A DNA stretch of 64,000 nt from positions 868,001-932,000 of the forward strand of contig NZ_JACSMA010000001.1 in NCBI RefSeq assembly GCF_018618415.1, in the 5' to 3' direction. This document shows positions 8,760 to 17,907 of this stretch, piece by piece (position 1 is the stretch's first letter; each line of letters opens with the position of its first letter). This DNA is from Exiguobacterium sp. s146 (lineage in GTDB: Bacteria; Bacillota; Bacilli; Exiguobacteriales; Exiguobacteriaceae). The notes under the pieces are model-generated. The model had not been told where the DNA came from. It did not search any database and saw only the letters and a program-made list of their open reading frames with translations. Position numbers and translations under genes: made by a program.

Positions 8760-9680
8760 CTATCGTTTCAACTCGCTCAAGCGGATTGCTTTTTTCGTGT
8801 TGGCGAAGTGAACTTTCGCGACCTCGTTCAAGCGGGCTTGACCGTAACGAAGAATCAAATCGGCCGCGACTTGGTCGACTTTGGCGCCGGCACCTTTCGG
8901 TAACGTGACCCCGAGCGTCGCACTCAACTTGTCCATTTCTTTTAAGAACAAGGCGCGGGCGAGAATGGAGGCAGCGGCCACAGCGACATGCAGTCCTTCC
9001 GCTTTCGTCGAGAAATAGACATCATCTTTGACGACAGCTTTTTCAGAACGAAGATGGTTGTAGTAGACGTTCTTTTCAGCGAACTGATCGATTAAAATCG
9101 CGTCTGGTGTCGCATCGAGCTTCTGCAATAAGGCGGACAGAGCGGCGTTATGGGCGATGGCCGTCATTTTGCCTTGCGTCATCGTCCGTTGCATCTTATT
9201 ATACGCCGGATTATGAAGCGTCGCCTTCTGATAGGTGATGGTGACGTGCAAGTCTTTGGCGATGCGGACGATTTCTGTGTCCGACAACAGTTTGGAATCT
9301 TTGACCCCGAGTTCTTTGACGAGGGCGATTTTCTCTTTTGGCACGTAGGCGGCGACGACGACGAGCGGTCCGAAATAATCACCTTTTCCAACTTCGTCAC
9401 TCCCGATGACGGACCAGTCCGAAAAGCCTTCCGGTAGAACATTTTTCGGAACACTCGGTTCTTTTTTAATGCTCGTTCCCCATTTGGCGGCTTCCGTGTC
9501 GGCATCGCGTCCCTGGAACATGACTTTACCCGAATTGTAGACCGTAATCACACACTGAGGTGTTTTGGCACTGAATCGTGCGTGTGGCGGAGGCTTGACT
9601 GAATGGGCCCGATAACTCGCGATGAGTTCCTCCTGGGCGGCAACTGATAATTTGATGACTTGATTGCCCAATGTGAGCAC
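8760..9680 (-). CDS. rnhC: Ribonuclease HIII
   Basis: A protein of about 306 residues that cleaves the RNA strand of RNA-DNA hybrids. The N-terminal TBP-like substrate-binding domain is typical of HIII (about 1-85, with CVITVYNSGKVMFQGRD). It is followed by the RNase H fold with SVIGSDEVGKGDYFGPLVV (about 90-108, catalytic Asp-Glu), ELGVKDSKLL, ILIDQFAEKN and a late acidic site. In Bacillus rnhC also follows pheT. The start is GTG at 9680 or TTG at 9671. The ribosome site AAAGGAAG is better spaced for the TTG. Confidence 0.93.
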   Translation of the reverse strand: MLTLGNQVIKLSVAAQEELIASYRAHSVKPPPHARFSAKTPQCVITVYNSGKVMFQGRDADTEAAKWGTSIKKEPSVPKNVLPEGFSDWSVIGSDEVGKGDYFGPLVVVAAYVPKEKIALVKELGVKDSKLLSDTEIVRIAKDLHVTITYQKATLHNPAYNKMQRTMTQGKMTAIAHNAALSALLQKLDATPDAILIDQFAEKNVYYNHLRSEKAVVKDDVYFSTKAEGLHVAVAAASILARALFLKEMDKLSATLGVTLPKGAGAKVDQVAADLILRYGQARLNEVAKVHFANTKKAIRLSELKR

Positions 9681-9728
9681 TTCCTTTCTAACGCTAGCAA
9701 ATCAATCTTACATTTTTTTTAGATATTT

Positions 9729-9757
9729 TGAAACCAAAGTTTCGCTCTAAACGTATA
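9729..9757 (+). promoter_or_regulatory. Sigma-W-type (ECF) promoter of the floT operon
   Basis: TGAAAC (9729-9734), a 17-base spacer, then CGTATA (9752-9757). This matches the B. subtilis sigma-W pattern TGAAAC-N16/17-CGTA. The homologous yuaFGI operon is a known sigma-W target, and a near-identical element precedes the other flotillin operon in this window. Confidence 0.75.
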
Positions 9758-9794
9758 GACAAGTGAGTCAAGAAAGAAGCGAGGTGAGTCGGAG

Positions 9795-10196
9795 ATGTGG
9801 TGGCGCGATGACATGGATGAAGATGAGGCAGAATCTCTCTATAAACATATTCTCGAGCTTGAGGCTCGGATTGCAAAACTGATCGCCCATCAAGTCAGGG
9901 TGCGTCGCTTGCTCATGCAGGAATCGTCGGAAGCGGCGACCGAGCAAATCATTGCGTTACAAGCAGAAGTCGATCACTATTTGTCACTGCTGCGACAAGA
10001 ACGGACGGAGGCGGTCGATCGCTATAATCGCTTGCGTCTCGAGCAGACGTTAGGACGGGTCCGCCAGTCTGTCGGTCAACCGAGCCGACCGTTGGCAGAG
10101 TGGGACACGATTGAACAGGCGCTCGCGCTCGAAGTCGAACATTTGCGCCGCGTTCTTTCGTACGAACGACAGCGACGCGCCGAGGAGGAGTGGTAA
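9795..10196 (+). CDS. Hypothetical coiled-coil protein, first gene of the flotillin operon
   Basis: A 133-residue, highly charged protein without membrane segments or signal peptide. The sequence is almost all heptad-like helix (LYKHILELEARIAKLI at about 15-30, IIALQAEVDHYLSLLRQ at about 52-68, ALALEVEHLRRVLSYER at about 109-125), so it is probably a coiled coil. No family is recognised. GAGGTGA is well placed before the ATG. Its stop TAA shares a base with the ATG of the NfeD gene, and the sigma-W-type promoter lies just upstream. It is therefore likely an envelope-stress protein working with the flotillin (inference). B. subtilis yuaFG has no obvious equivalent. Confidence 0.7.
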   Translation: MWWRDDMDEDEAESLYKHILELEARIAKLIAHQVRVRRLLMQESSEAATEQIIALQAEVDHYLSLLRQERTEAVDRYNRLRLEQTLGRVRQSVGQPSRPLAEWDTIEQALALEVEHLRRVLSYERQRRAEEEW

Positions 10197-10717
10197 TGGA
10201 ATCGTTAGATCAGCTGTATTGGTGGGTACTCATCATCGCGGGTCTCGGGACATTCGTGTACATGATTTTTTCAGATGCGTTCGATGTATTTGATGGTTGG
10301 TTCAATCCCGCCGTCATCTTATCCTTTTTAGCGCTCGGTGCGGGCATCGGATTGATTTTAAACGCGCTTGCCCACGTGTCACCGATGATTGGGCTCGCCG
10401 TCGCCCTCGTCGGTTCATTCGCGCTCACGACGCTCCTGTACTTATTCATCCTCTTGCCGCTGTCGAACGCGGAAGAATCGATCGGAATGACCGATGAATC
10501 GCTCGTCGGACTTGTCGGGCGATTGACCGTCCCTGTTCCTGAAGGCGGATACGGTGAAGTACTCGTCGAGTCAGTCATCGGTTCGATTTTGAAGACGGCC
10601 CAAAGTGTAGACGGCAAGGCGATTCCAAGTGATCGCCGTGTCATCATCATCGAAGTCGAACGAAACATTGCGGTCGTCATGGAATATGACGAGCCGACAA
10701 TCCGAAAGGAGTTTTAA
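10196..10717 (+). CDS. NfeD-like membrane protein (YuaF-like)
   Basis: A 173-residue protein. It has three or so membrane segments (about 7-25, 35-58, 62-88) and a C-terminal soluble OB-like NfeD domain (about 95-170, with GLVGRLTVPVPEGGYGEVLV and VIIIEVERNIAVVMEYD). NfeD proteins pair with SPFH/flotillin proteins in membrane microdomains, and here floT starts three bases after the stop. The start at ATG 10196 is favoured by GAGGAGG 7 bases upstream. It corresponds to B. subtilis yuaF in position and architecture. Confidence 0.82.
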   Translation: MESLDQLYWWVLIIAGLGTFVYMIFSDAFDVFDGWFNPAVILSFLALGAGIGLILNALAHVSPMIGLAVALVGSFALTTLLYLFILLPLSNAEESIGMTDESLVGLVGRLTVPVPEGGYGEVLVESVIGSILKTAQSVDGKAIPSDRRVIIIEVERNIAVVMEYDEPTIRKEF

Positions 10718-10720
10718 TCT

Positions 10721-12235
10721 ATGAGCACAGCCATTTTAGCCAGTATTATCGTCGGGGTGATCTTACTTGCCTTGATTTTCGTCTTCGTCTTGAAGTATCG
10801 CACGGTCGGACCGGATGAGGCGTTGATTGTTACCGGAAGTTACTTAGGAAAAAAGAACGTCCATAGCGATGCGTCCGGCAACCGCGTCAAAATCATCCGT
10901 GGGGGCGGAACGTTCGTCTTGCCGGTGTTCCAGCAGGCAGAACCGCTCAGCCTACTCTCGAGCAAGCTCGAGGTGACGACGCCGGAAGTGTATACCGAGC
11001 AAGGTGTACCGGTCATGGCGGACGGGACAGCCATCATCAAAATCGGCGGCTCGATCAGTGAGATCGCCACGGCGGCCGAACAATTCCTCGGCAAACCAAA
11101 AATTGAACGCGAGAACGAGGCGAAGGAAGTGCTCGAAGGTCACCTCCGGTCGATTCTCGGTTCGATGACAGTCGAAGAGATTTATAAAAACCGCGACAAG
11201 TTCTCACAAGAAGTACAACGCGTCGCCTCACAAGATTTGGCCAAGATGGGCCTCGTCATCGTCTCGTTCACAATCAAAGATGTTCGTGACAAGAACGGCT
11301 ATCTCGAATCGCTCGGGAAACCGCGAATCGCTCAAGTGAAGCGCGATGCCGATATTGCCACGGCCGAAGCGGACAAAGAGACGCGCATCAAACAAGCGGA
11401 AGCGATGAAGGACGCGAAGAAAGCGGAACTCGAACGGGCTTCGGAAATCGCGGAAGCCGAGAAGGAGAACCAGCTTCGCATCGCGGCATATCGTCGTGAA
11501 CAAGACGTGGCCAAGGCCCGCGCCGACCAAGCGTACGAACTCGAAGAGGCCCGCGCCAAACAGGAAGTCACGGAGCAACAGATGCAGGTCCAAATCATCG
11601 AGCGTCAAAAGCAAATCGAGCTCGAAGAGAAAGAAATCATGCGTCGTGAGAAACAGTATGACTCAGAAGTGAAGAAGAAAGCCGATGCCGATCGTTACGC
11701 GATCGAACAGTCTGCCGAAGCCGACAAGGCTCGTCAAATCGCCTCAGCCGACGCCGAGAAGTACCGTATCGAAGCGGAAGCGAAAGCCGACGCCGAACGG
11801 GTCCGCCTCGCCGGTGTGGCCGAGGCCGATTCGGAACGAGCGAAAGGTGAAGCGGAAGCCGAGATTATCCGCTTGACGGGTCTCGCCGAAGCGGAAGCGA
11901 AACAAAAGATTGCCGAAGCGTTCGAGCAGTATGGTCAAGCCGCCATCCTCGACATGGTCGTCAAGATGCTTCCGGACTATGCGAAACAGATCGCGGCACC
12001 GCTTGGCAATATCGACAAGATTACGGTCGTCGATACGGGCAGCGGCAAAGACGGCGGAGCCGGAAAAGTCACGGGTTATGCCACTGACTTGATGGCGTCG
12101 CTACAACAGACGCTCAAAGCGTCGTCAGGAATCGATATGAAAGACTTACTCGACAACTTTGCTGGAAAAGGCAACGTTCAGCCTAGTGCGAGTCGCGAGT
12201 TGAGCGAATCGACGTTCGCTGCGACGGAAGAATAA
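10721..12235 (+). CDS. floT: Flotillin FloT (YuaG-like)
   Basis: A 504-residue scaffold protein of functional membrane microdomains. It has an N-terminal membrane hairpin/anchor (about 4-25) and an SPFH/PHB domain (about 30-200, with DEALIVTGSYLG and TVEEIYKNRDKFSQEVQ). A long helical region (about 205-395) follows, full of Ala-Glu-Ala-Asp repeats such as KADAERVRLAGVAEADSERA. The C-terminal oligomerisation part is MLPDYAKQIAAPLGNIDKITVVD. The length matches B. subtilis FloT (about 509). It is the last gene of the operon and is followed by a strong terminator. Confidence 0.92.
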   Translation: MSTAILASIIVGVILLALIFVFVLKYRTVGPDEALIVTGSYLGKKNVHSDASGNRVKIIRGGGTFVLPVFQQAEPLSLLSSKLEVTTPEVYTEQGVPVMADGTAIIKIGGSISEIATAAEQFLGKPKIERENEAKEVLEGHLRSILGSMTVEEIYKNRDKFSQEVQRVASQDLAKMGLVIVSFTIKDVRDKNGYLESLGKPRIAQVKRDADIATAEADKETRIKQAEAMKDAKKAELERASEIAEAEKENQLRIAAYRREQDVAKARADQAYELEEARAKQEVTEQQMQVQIIERQKQIELEEKEIMRREKQYDSEVKKKADADRYAIEQSAEADKARQIASADAEKYRIEAEAKADAERVRLAGVAEADSERAKGEAEAEIIRLTGLAEAEAKQKIAEAFEQYGQAAILDMVVKMLPDYAKQIAAPLGNIDKITVVDTGSGKDGGAGKVTGYATDLMASLQQTLKASSGIDMKDLLDNFAGKGNVQPSASRELSESTFAATEE

Positions 12236-12241
12236 GCAGGA

Positions 12242-12277
12242 AGCCACAGACACGTCATCGTCTGTGGCTTTTTGTTT
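12242..12277 (+). terminator. Terminator after floT
   Basis: AGCCACAGAC (12242-12251) pairs with GTCTGTGGCT (12260-12269), followed by TTTTGTTT. Confidence 0.92.
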
Positions 12278-12312
12278 CACGCTCATTCCCCTAAATTTGA
12301 AACGAAAGGCTT

Positions 12313-12338
12313 CAAACTCAATCGATTTCTGACGATAA
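12313..12338 (+). promoter_or_regulatory. Candidate sigma-D (motility/chemotaxis) promoter of the lipoprotein-chemoreceptor operon
   Basis: CAAA (12313-12316), a 14-base spacer, then GACGATAA (12331-12338), against the B. subtilis sigma-D pattern TAAA-N14-GCCGATAT (3/4 and 6/8 matches). It lies 39 bases before the gene pair, which includes a chemoreceptor, a typical sigma-D target. Confidence 0.45.
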
Positions 12339-12376
12339 GTGAGATGTCAGACCATTAGAGAGAGGAAGTAGCTATT

Positions 12377-13348
12377 ATGAAAAAATCACTCATCATCGGC
12401 TTGTTGGCCGCATGTGTGACTTGGTTGCCAGGTTGTCAGTCTGTGATTGACCAGCCCGAAGCAACTGTGGAAACCCGTCAATCGATGGGCGTCGTGCTAT
12501 CTGATGTTGGTCTTGGGGACCAATCGTTCAGCGACGCGGCGATGCGCGGCATGGGACAACTTCGTGAGACGGGGGAATGGTTCGTCGATTACCGCGAGCT
12601 TACAGAGACAGAGACGTATAAAGCCGGATTTGAACAGCTCGTCGCCGACGGACACGATGTCATCATCGGCCTTGGATTCGCGTGTCAGGAGGACTTGGAG
12701 ACGGTGGCGGCCGAATATCCGGAGCAACAATTCGCATTGATTGATGCCGTCTCGACGTTGCCGAACGTTATGTCCGTGACGTTCAAAGAGACGGAAGGTA
12801 GTGCGCTCGCCGGGGCAGTCGCGGGGCTCGAGACGGAATCGAACAAGATTGGGTTCATCGGCGGAGTCGATAACGAATTGATTAACAAGTTCGGGACCGG
12901 TTTCGAACTCGGAGCAAAAAGCGTCAACAACGACGTGACGATGCTCGTCGACTATGCGAACGATTTTGCCTCACCTGAACTCGGTCGCAAGTTGGCGGAG
13001 AAGCAAATCAAGGCCGGAGCGGACGTCTTATATGCGGCAGCTGGACTGACCGGGGTCGGTGTGTTGGAAACGGCTGAGCGGAACGGTGTGAAGGCGATCG
13101 GTGTCGACAGCGATCAATCGATGATCGCACCGGATGCGGTCATCACGTCGATGTTGAAACAAGTCGACTTGGCCATCGTCGAAATCGCGAATCGAATTGA
13201 GGACGAAGCGTTCAGTGCCCACGTCGAACTCGGGATGGATGAAGGCGGTGTCGGATTGGCCGCGCTTCGTCGCGTCCAATTTGATGAAGACGAGATGAAA
13301 CGGTTCGAAGCGTTTCAGAAACAGTTGATGGAGGGGACGCTGAAATGA
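12377..13348 (+). CDS. BMP-family substrate-binding lipoprotein
   Basis: A 323-residue lipoprotein. The signal peptide of about 19 residues ends in a lipobox LPGC, with the acylated cysteine at residue 20. The rest has the two-lobed periplasmic-binding fold of the Bmp/Med/PnrA family, which binds nucleosides in characterised members ([23 protein letters not shown] at about 37-59, [70 protein letters not shown]). No ABC permease or ATPase is adjacent. Instead its stop overlaps the start of a chemoreceptor gene by 4 bases, suggesting a sensing rather than an uptake role (inference). Confidence 0.85.
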   Translation: MKKSLIIGLLAACVTWLPGCQSVIDQPEATVETRQSMGVVLSDVGLGDQSFSDAAMRGMGQLRETGEWFVDYRELTETETYKAGFEQLVADGHDVIIGLGFACQEDLETVAAEYPEQQFALIDAVSTLPNVMSVTFKETEGSALAGAVAGLETESNKIGFIGGVDNELINKFGTGFELGAKSVNNDVTMLVDYANDFASPELGRKLAEKQIKAGADVLYAAAGLTGVGVLETAERNGVKAIGVDSDQSMIAPDAVITSMLKQVDLAIVEIANRIEDEAFSAHVELGMDEGGVGLAALRRVQFDEDEMKRFEAFQKQLMEGTLK

Positions 13349-14988
13349 GCTTACGGAAACGGTTTATCTTCTCTACCGTCTTCACGGTCTTGTTGATTGT
13401 GTTGATGATGAGTTATGTATTATCGACGCTCAACCGATTGCAGACGTACAATGAACAGTACGGCTCGCAAATGATCGAGCTGTCACAGCTCGAGACGTCG
13501 CTCTTGCAAGAACAGTCACTTTGGACATCGCTCGGAGAGCAGATGAGCCAATCGACAGTGACGCAACTCGAGCGCATCCGGGCGACGAACGGGGAAACGT
13601 TCGCGATGCTCGAACAAACATATTTGATTCCGGAATTTGCGACGCACCTGGAACGGGCGACGACGAAATATGAACGGATTGAAGCCGAAGTGGAGGCGGC
13701 CGAGGCCGCAGGGATTGCGGCCCGAATTCAAGCGGCCAAGCTTGAAGGCGTGTTGAACGATGTGAACACGCTCCTCTTGAAAAACGGAACGTTCTACGAG
13801 GCGCTACAGGCCGAAGCGGCGAGCGAGACGAAACGTCTGTTTCTCGTTTCGATTTTGTTGACCGCTTTCGTCATCGCGGCACTCAGTGTCTATAACTTCT
13901 TCTTCGCCCGCTCGATCACGCATCCGCTCGAGCGAAACGTTGAGGCGGCGGAAGCAATCGCGGCTGGCCGGTTGATTTCATTGCCGGATTCGACGCGACG
14001 TGACGAAATCGGACGTTTGGAACGGGCCATGCAAGAGATGACGTTGTCTCTACAGACGGTCATCGGGTCCATCCGTGTCACGTCGATGAAAGTGAACGAT
14101 ATGACGGAGACGGCGGCCGCCGAGAACGAGGCCGTGGTCAGCACGACGTCGAACATCACGAATGCGGTCGATGAGATGGCGAATGGGGCCCAGTCGATTG
14201 CGACCGAACTGCAAGAGACGCTCGAATCGGTCGGAATCATGGCGACCTCGTTCGAGACGAGTTTGAACCAGACGAAGCAGACGACCGAACAGACGACCGA
14301 GATGACCCGTGAGGTCGCGGCCGGCATCGAGACGCTGACGGATCAGGAGGCGATCCTAGAGCGTTCGAGCGCGCGCAACGCATCACTCGTCCATCGGATG
14401 GATGACTTCGCCCGAAAGACCGAAGAAATCGAGAAGATGGCGAAACTCGTGGAAGACGTCGCCGCCCAGACGAATCTGCTCGCCTTGAACGCCGCCATCG
14501 AAGCGGCACGCGCCGGAGAAGCCGGACGCGGGTTTGCGGTCGTCGCCAGCGAAGTGAAGAAGTTGGCGGAAGAAAGCAACGTGGCGACACGTTCAATTTT
14601 CGGCGTCGTGCAGACGATTCGCGATGAGGTCGTCCGCTTGACGGACATGGTCGAAGAATCGAGTCGTGAGCAGACGGCACAGCTTGAAGCGTTCGGATTG
14701 ACGAAGCAGGCGTTCAGTCGAATCCATGATCGGACCGATCACGTCGCCTCGTTCGTCGGGACAATCGAACGCGAGATGGTCGCATCGAGCACGGAAGTCA
14801 CGAACGTGTTGAAACGGGTCGAGGAAGTGAGCGGCGTGACCGAGGAACTCGCAGCCGGTAATGAAGAAGTCGCGGCCTCGATGAAAGAACAGCAAGCGAG
14901 CTTCGATCAAATTTTCGCCTTGATGCAAGAATTAGAAGGGCAGGCCGCAGCACTCGCGAGCCAAGTCCAACATTTTGAAGAGCACTGA
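13345..14988 (+). CDS. Methyl-accepting chemotaxis protein
   Basis: A 547-residue transmembrane chemoreceptor. Membrane segments lie at about 8-28 and 166-186 and enclose a helical extracellular sensor of about 135 residues. A HAMP domain (about 187-242, with [22 protein letters not shown]) precedes a long cytoplasmic coiled coil. The conserved CheA/CheW-binding tip is at about 373-400 ([37 protein letters not shown]). The external part looks like a four-helix bundle rather than a Cache domain, which fits sensing through a partner protein. The start overlaps the lipoprotein stop (ATGA), implying translational coupling. Confidence 0.92.
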   Translation: MSLRKRFIFSTVFTVLLIVLMMSYVLSTLNRLQTYNEQYGSQMIELSQLETSLLQEQSLWTSLGEQMSQSTVTQLERIRATNGETFAMLEQTYLIPEFATHLERATTKYERIEAEVEAAEAAGIAARIQAAKLEGVLNDVNTLLLKNGTFYEALQAEAASETKRLFLVSILLTAFVIAALSVYNFFFARSITHPLERNVEAAEAIAAGRLISLPDSTRRDEIGRLERAMQEMTLSLQTVIGSIRVTSMKVNDMTETAAAENEAVVSTTSNITNAVDEMANGAQSIATELQETLESVGIMATSFETSLNQTKQTTEQTTEMTREVAAGIETLTDQEAILERSSARNASLVHRMDDFARKTEEIEKMAKLVEDVAAQTNLLALNAAIEAARAGEAGRGFAVVASEVKKLAEESNVATRSIFGVVQTIRDEVVRLTDMVEESSREQTAQLEAFGLTKQAFSRIHDRTDHVASFVGTIEREMVASSTEVTNVLKRVEEVSGVTEELAAGNEEVAASMKEQQASFDQIFALMQELEGQAAALASQVQHFEEH

Positions 14989-15014
14989 GACAAGTTTCGG
15001 CTTGTCTCTTTTTT
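14987..15014 (+). terminator. Terminator after the chemoreceptor gene
   Basis: GAGACAAG (14987-14994) pairs with CTTGTCTC (15001-15008), followed by TTTTTT. Confidence 0.88.
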
Positions 15015-15143
15015 GTCGTCTCGAAACGGAAGAGACGCCCGCGCTTCTGTGTCAGGAGCGCGCCAGAACCGTCAAAGGCGGACCGGGCGCACCGATGCCC
15101 ATTTCCTCATACTAGAGGAGAGACTCACGCGAGGAGGAGACGT

Positions 15144-15713
15144 ATGGAAAAGTGGAGACGGTATGTCATCGTGCTGCTCGTCGGACTATTCATTGGGGTG
15201 GGCTACATGTTTTACTCGAAAGAACCGGAGACACCGATGGTCGAACAGTTCGTCGCGACACCCGAGCCGGAGGTCGAACCGAGTGTCCCGACCGAAATCG
15301 TCGTCTATGTGACCGGGGCGGTCGAGGCGCCCGATATGTATACGATGCCGCAAGGGGCCCGTGTCGGGGACGTGCTGTCTCTCGCCGTCTTGACGGCCGA
15401 GGCCGATCCCGAACAATTGAATTTGGCCCAATTGCTCGTCGATGGGACGAAAGTGAGCGTCCCGAAAAAGGGGGAGACGGTCGTTATGCCGGCCGCTGAA
15501 GAAGCGAACGGGGGGACGAACGGGGTCCATGTCAACAGTGCGACGAAAGACGAACTGATGACCGTACCGGGCATCGGTCCGGCCAAAGCCGAGGCGATTC
15601 TCAATCATTTGAAACAGCATGGGCCGTTCAAGTCGTATGAAGAGATTGGCAACGTCAAAGGGTTCGGGGAGAAGACGTTAGAAAGCATGGAAGGCTATCT
15701 GTTGGTTCCATGA
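15144..15713 (+). CDS. comEA: Competence protein ComEA (DNA receptor)
   Basis: A 189-residue membrane-anchored DNA-binding protein for natural transformation. One N-terminal membrane segment (about 7-24) and a Pro/Glu-rich linker precede an SLBB-like domain (about 50-110, with VVYVTGAVEAPDMYTMPQG). The C-terminal helix-hairpin-helix DNA-binding domain is at about 128-189 (VNSATKDELMTVPGIGPAKAEAI and GNVKGFGEKTLESM). It captures double-stranded DNA outside the membrane and hands it to ComEC. GAGGAGGAG precedes the ATG. comEC follows after one base, and the comEB gene usual in Bacillus is absent between them. Confidence 0.93.
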   Translation: MEKWRRYVIVLLVGLFIGVGYMFYSKEPETPMVEQFVATPEPEVEPSVPTEIVVYVTGAVEAPDMYTMPQGARVGDVLSLAVLTAEADPEQLNLAQLLVDGTKVSVPKKGETVVMPAAEEANGGTNGVHVNSATKDELMTVPGIGPAKAEAILNHLKQHGPFKSYEEIGNVKGFGEKTLESMEGYLLVP

Positions 15714-15714
15714 C

Positions 15715-17847
15715 ATGCCACTGTATCCGTTGTTGCCCATCAGTCTGTTGCTCGCCGGGATACACGGGGCGGTCGCCCTCTGCGTCCTGTTGTCCGTCGC
15801 CATCGCCTTCACTTGGCGTGGTCAATCCATGTATGCGCACGTCGGTGCTGCCTTGCTCGTCCTATTCGTGTTCGTACGTCCTGACGCCGCACCGTTGCCG
15901 GCGGACGGTCCTTATGCGTTCACCATCGAGAGCCGGCGGGACAATGGTCCGACGGCACGTCTATACGGACAAATCGATGGGACGGAAGGTGTGTTGACCG
16001 GTCGTGAACTCACGCTCGGTCGTCCGGGCGAGACGTGTCTCGTCACATTCACCGATACCCCGTTCGCCCCACTGCGCAATACGGGCGGATTCGACGAGGC
16101 GGCGTGGGCACACGGGGCCGGACTTGTGTTCAAAGGGAAGGACACCGCCATCGAGGCATGCGGTCCGAGTGATGGAATTGCTGGAGAGATGCTCCGTTGG
16201 AAGGAGCGACAGCTCGCGAGAATCGAGGCGACGTACCGACCGGATGTGGCGCTCTACATGGAGGCGTTATTGTTCGGGGAGAGCCGGTTGCTCGACGAGG
16301 ACACCTCGTTCTCTTACCGAGTGACCGGTCTGCTTCATCTGCTCGTCATCTCCGGGTCACACATCGCGCTACTCGTGCTCGGGCTGCGTTGGTTGACGAA
16401 ACCGTTACCGCTCCGACGCGAGACGAAGACGCTGTTGATACTCGTGGCGGTCACGTTGTTCGGATGGTTGACCGGATTTTCGCCGCCGGTGGCCCGGGCC
16501 GTGCTCGTCGCCGACGTCCTGCTCGGGCTGTCCTTGTTCGGCTATCGTGTCCGTGACCCGATTCGGCTGCTCAGTTGGTGCGCGGCGTTCTTGCTCGCCT
16601 TGCAGCCGTACTTGTTGTGGAATTTAGGGTTTCAGTTGACGGTCGCGATGACGTTGTTCTTGCTCGTGACCCGTTCGATTTGGACCGGGCCATTCGGACT
16701 GGCCGTATACGCCCAATGGTTCGGGCTCATCTTGTTATGGCCCGTCCAACCGATTATCTCGGTGCTGGCACCCGTGTATAACGTCGTCGGTGCGTTCTTG
16801 ATCTCCTGGGTCGTCATTCCGCTCGCCCTGGTCGCGTACATCGTGCCGACCGCTGAACCGCTCTTGCATCCGATTCTCGATGGCCTGAACGGGACGTTCG
16901 CCTTGCATCACGACTGGCAGCCGTGGCTCCCGCTGCATGAGTTTACGTTTTGGCACGCTCTTGCCTTGGCGATCGTCCTCTGGAGCGGATTGATGCTCCT
17001 CGAATGGAAACGATGGAGCGGTTGGGGGCTGGCCGTGCTCGGCTTAATGCTCATGCATGGCGGCCTTGAATGGATCGAGGAGCCACGCGTCACATTTTTG
17101 GATGTCGGGCAAGGCGATGCCATCGTCGTCGAGTATGGCGAGGTCACGGGCGTCATCGATGTCGGCGGGGTGTTTCAAGATCCGAAGGAGTCGAAGCGGT
17201 CCACGTATGACCCGGGGGCGGACGTCGTCGCCCCGTACATATGGAAACGGGGAGAGACACGTCTCGATTTTTTGTTGCTCACCCATGCCGATCATGATCA
17301 CGTCGGCGGACTGTCCGGATTGCTCTCGTCCGTCGACGTCGATGAGGTATGGTTGTCGGCGGAAGTGGCGGATTCAGCCAAACGAAATGCTTTGCTGGCC
17401 GAGCTGGCGGCCTATCAGGTTCCGGTCCGTCTCCTGAAGAGCGGGGACCGGCCGTACCCATGGATGTGGGTCGTCGCCCCGGGCGAGGCGGGCGAGGACG
17501 AGAATGCGAACTCGGTGTCGCTGTTCATGCAGGTCGGGATGCTCACATATTTATTGACTGGGGATTTGCCGGAGGAGCGGGAAGGAATGATTCCGACTGT
17601 TGATGTCGATGTGTTCAAACTCGGACATCATGGATCGAACACATCATCGAGTGAGGAGCTGTTGCACCGGATTGATCCGGAATGGGTCATCATCAGTGTC
17701 GGCCGGAACAATCGGTACGGACATCCGCATCTCGACACGTTACAACGTCTCGAAGGAAGGCGGGTATTGCGGACCGACGAGGACGGGATGGTCGTCTGTG
17801 AACGAAATCGGTGTCGTGGGATTGTGACGAAGGCGGTACCGCCATGA
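15715..17847 (+). CDS. comEC: DNA internalization channel ComEC/Rec2 family
   Basis: A 710-residue polytopic protein that forms the channel for single-stranded DNA uptake. The N-terminal hydrophobic helices and OB-like DUF4131 part (about 1-160) are followed by the competence membrane domain (about 200-450, with LLHLLVISGSHIALLVLGLRWL). A C-terminal metallo-beta-lactamase-like domain (about 460-705) carries TFLDVGQGDAIVVEYG, LLLTHADHDHVGG and KLGHHGSNTSSSEE. The intact HADHDH motif suggests an active nuclease domain (inference). The length is slightly below B. subtilis ComEC (776). Confidence 0.93.
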   Translation: MPLYPLLPISLLLAGIHGAVALCVLLSVAIAFTWRGQSMYAHVGAALLVLFVFVRPDAAPLPADGPYAFTIESRRDNGPTARLYGQIDGTEGVLTGRELTLGRPGETCLVTFTDTPFAPLRNTGGFDEAAWAHGAGLVFKGKDTAIEACGPSDGIAGEMLRWKERQLARIEATYRPDVALYMEALLFGESRLLDEDTSFSYRVTGLLHLLVISGSHIALLVLGLRWLTKPLPLRRETKTLLILVAVTLFGWLTGFSPPVARAVLVADVLLGLSLFGYRVRDPIRLLSWCAAFLLALQPYLLWNLGFQLTVAMTLFLLVTRSIWTGPFGLAVYAQWFGLILLWPVQPIISVLAPVYNVVGAFLISWVVIPLALVAYIVPTAEPLLHPILDGLNGTFALHHDWQPWLPLHEFTFWHALALAIVLWSGLMLLEWKRWSGWGLAVLGLMLMHGGLEWIEEPRVTFLDVGQGDAIVVEYGEVTGVIDVGGVFQDPKESKRSTYDPGADVVAPYIWKRGETRLDFLLLTHADHDHVGGLSGLLSSVDVDEVWLSAEVADSAKRNALLAELAAYQVPVRLLKSGDRPYPWMWVVAPGEAGEDENANSVSLFMQVGMLTYLLTGDLPEEREGMIPTVDVDVFKLGHHGSNTSSSEELLHRIDPEWVIISVGRNNRYGHPHLDTLQRLEGRRVLRTDEDGMVVCERNRCRGIVTKAVPP

Positions 17848-17864
17848 AAAAACTATGATAAACT

Positions 17865-17900
17865 AAAAAAGCGATTGCTCCCCCGGGGCAATCGCTTTCT
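17865..17900. terminator. Bidirectional terminator between comEC and yqzM
   Basis: AGCGATTGC (17870-17878) pairs with GCAATCGCT (17888-17896) around CCCC/GGGG. There is TTTCT on the plus side and TTTTTT on the minus side. Confidence 0.85.
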
Positions 17901-17907
17901 GACTGAC

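Noticed and set aside
11340-11930. Internal DNA repeat in floT
   Set aside because: The repetition reflects the normal Ala/Glu-rich coiled coil of flotillins rather than a separate element.
12299-12325. TGAAAC before the BMP lipoprotein as a sigma-W promoter
   Set aside because: No CGTA follows at 16-17 bases. The nearest CGAT is at the wrong distance, unlike the two flotillin promoters.
15013-15312. Open frame overlapping the comEA start
   Set aside because: Arg/Ser-rich out-of-frame translation of the comEA region with no ribosome site.
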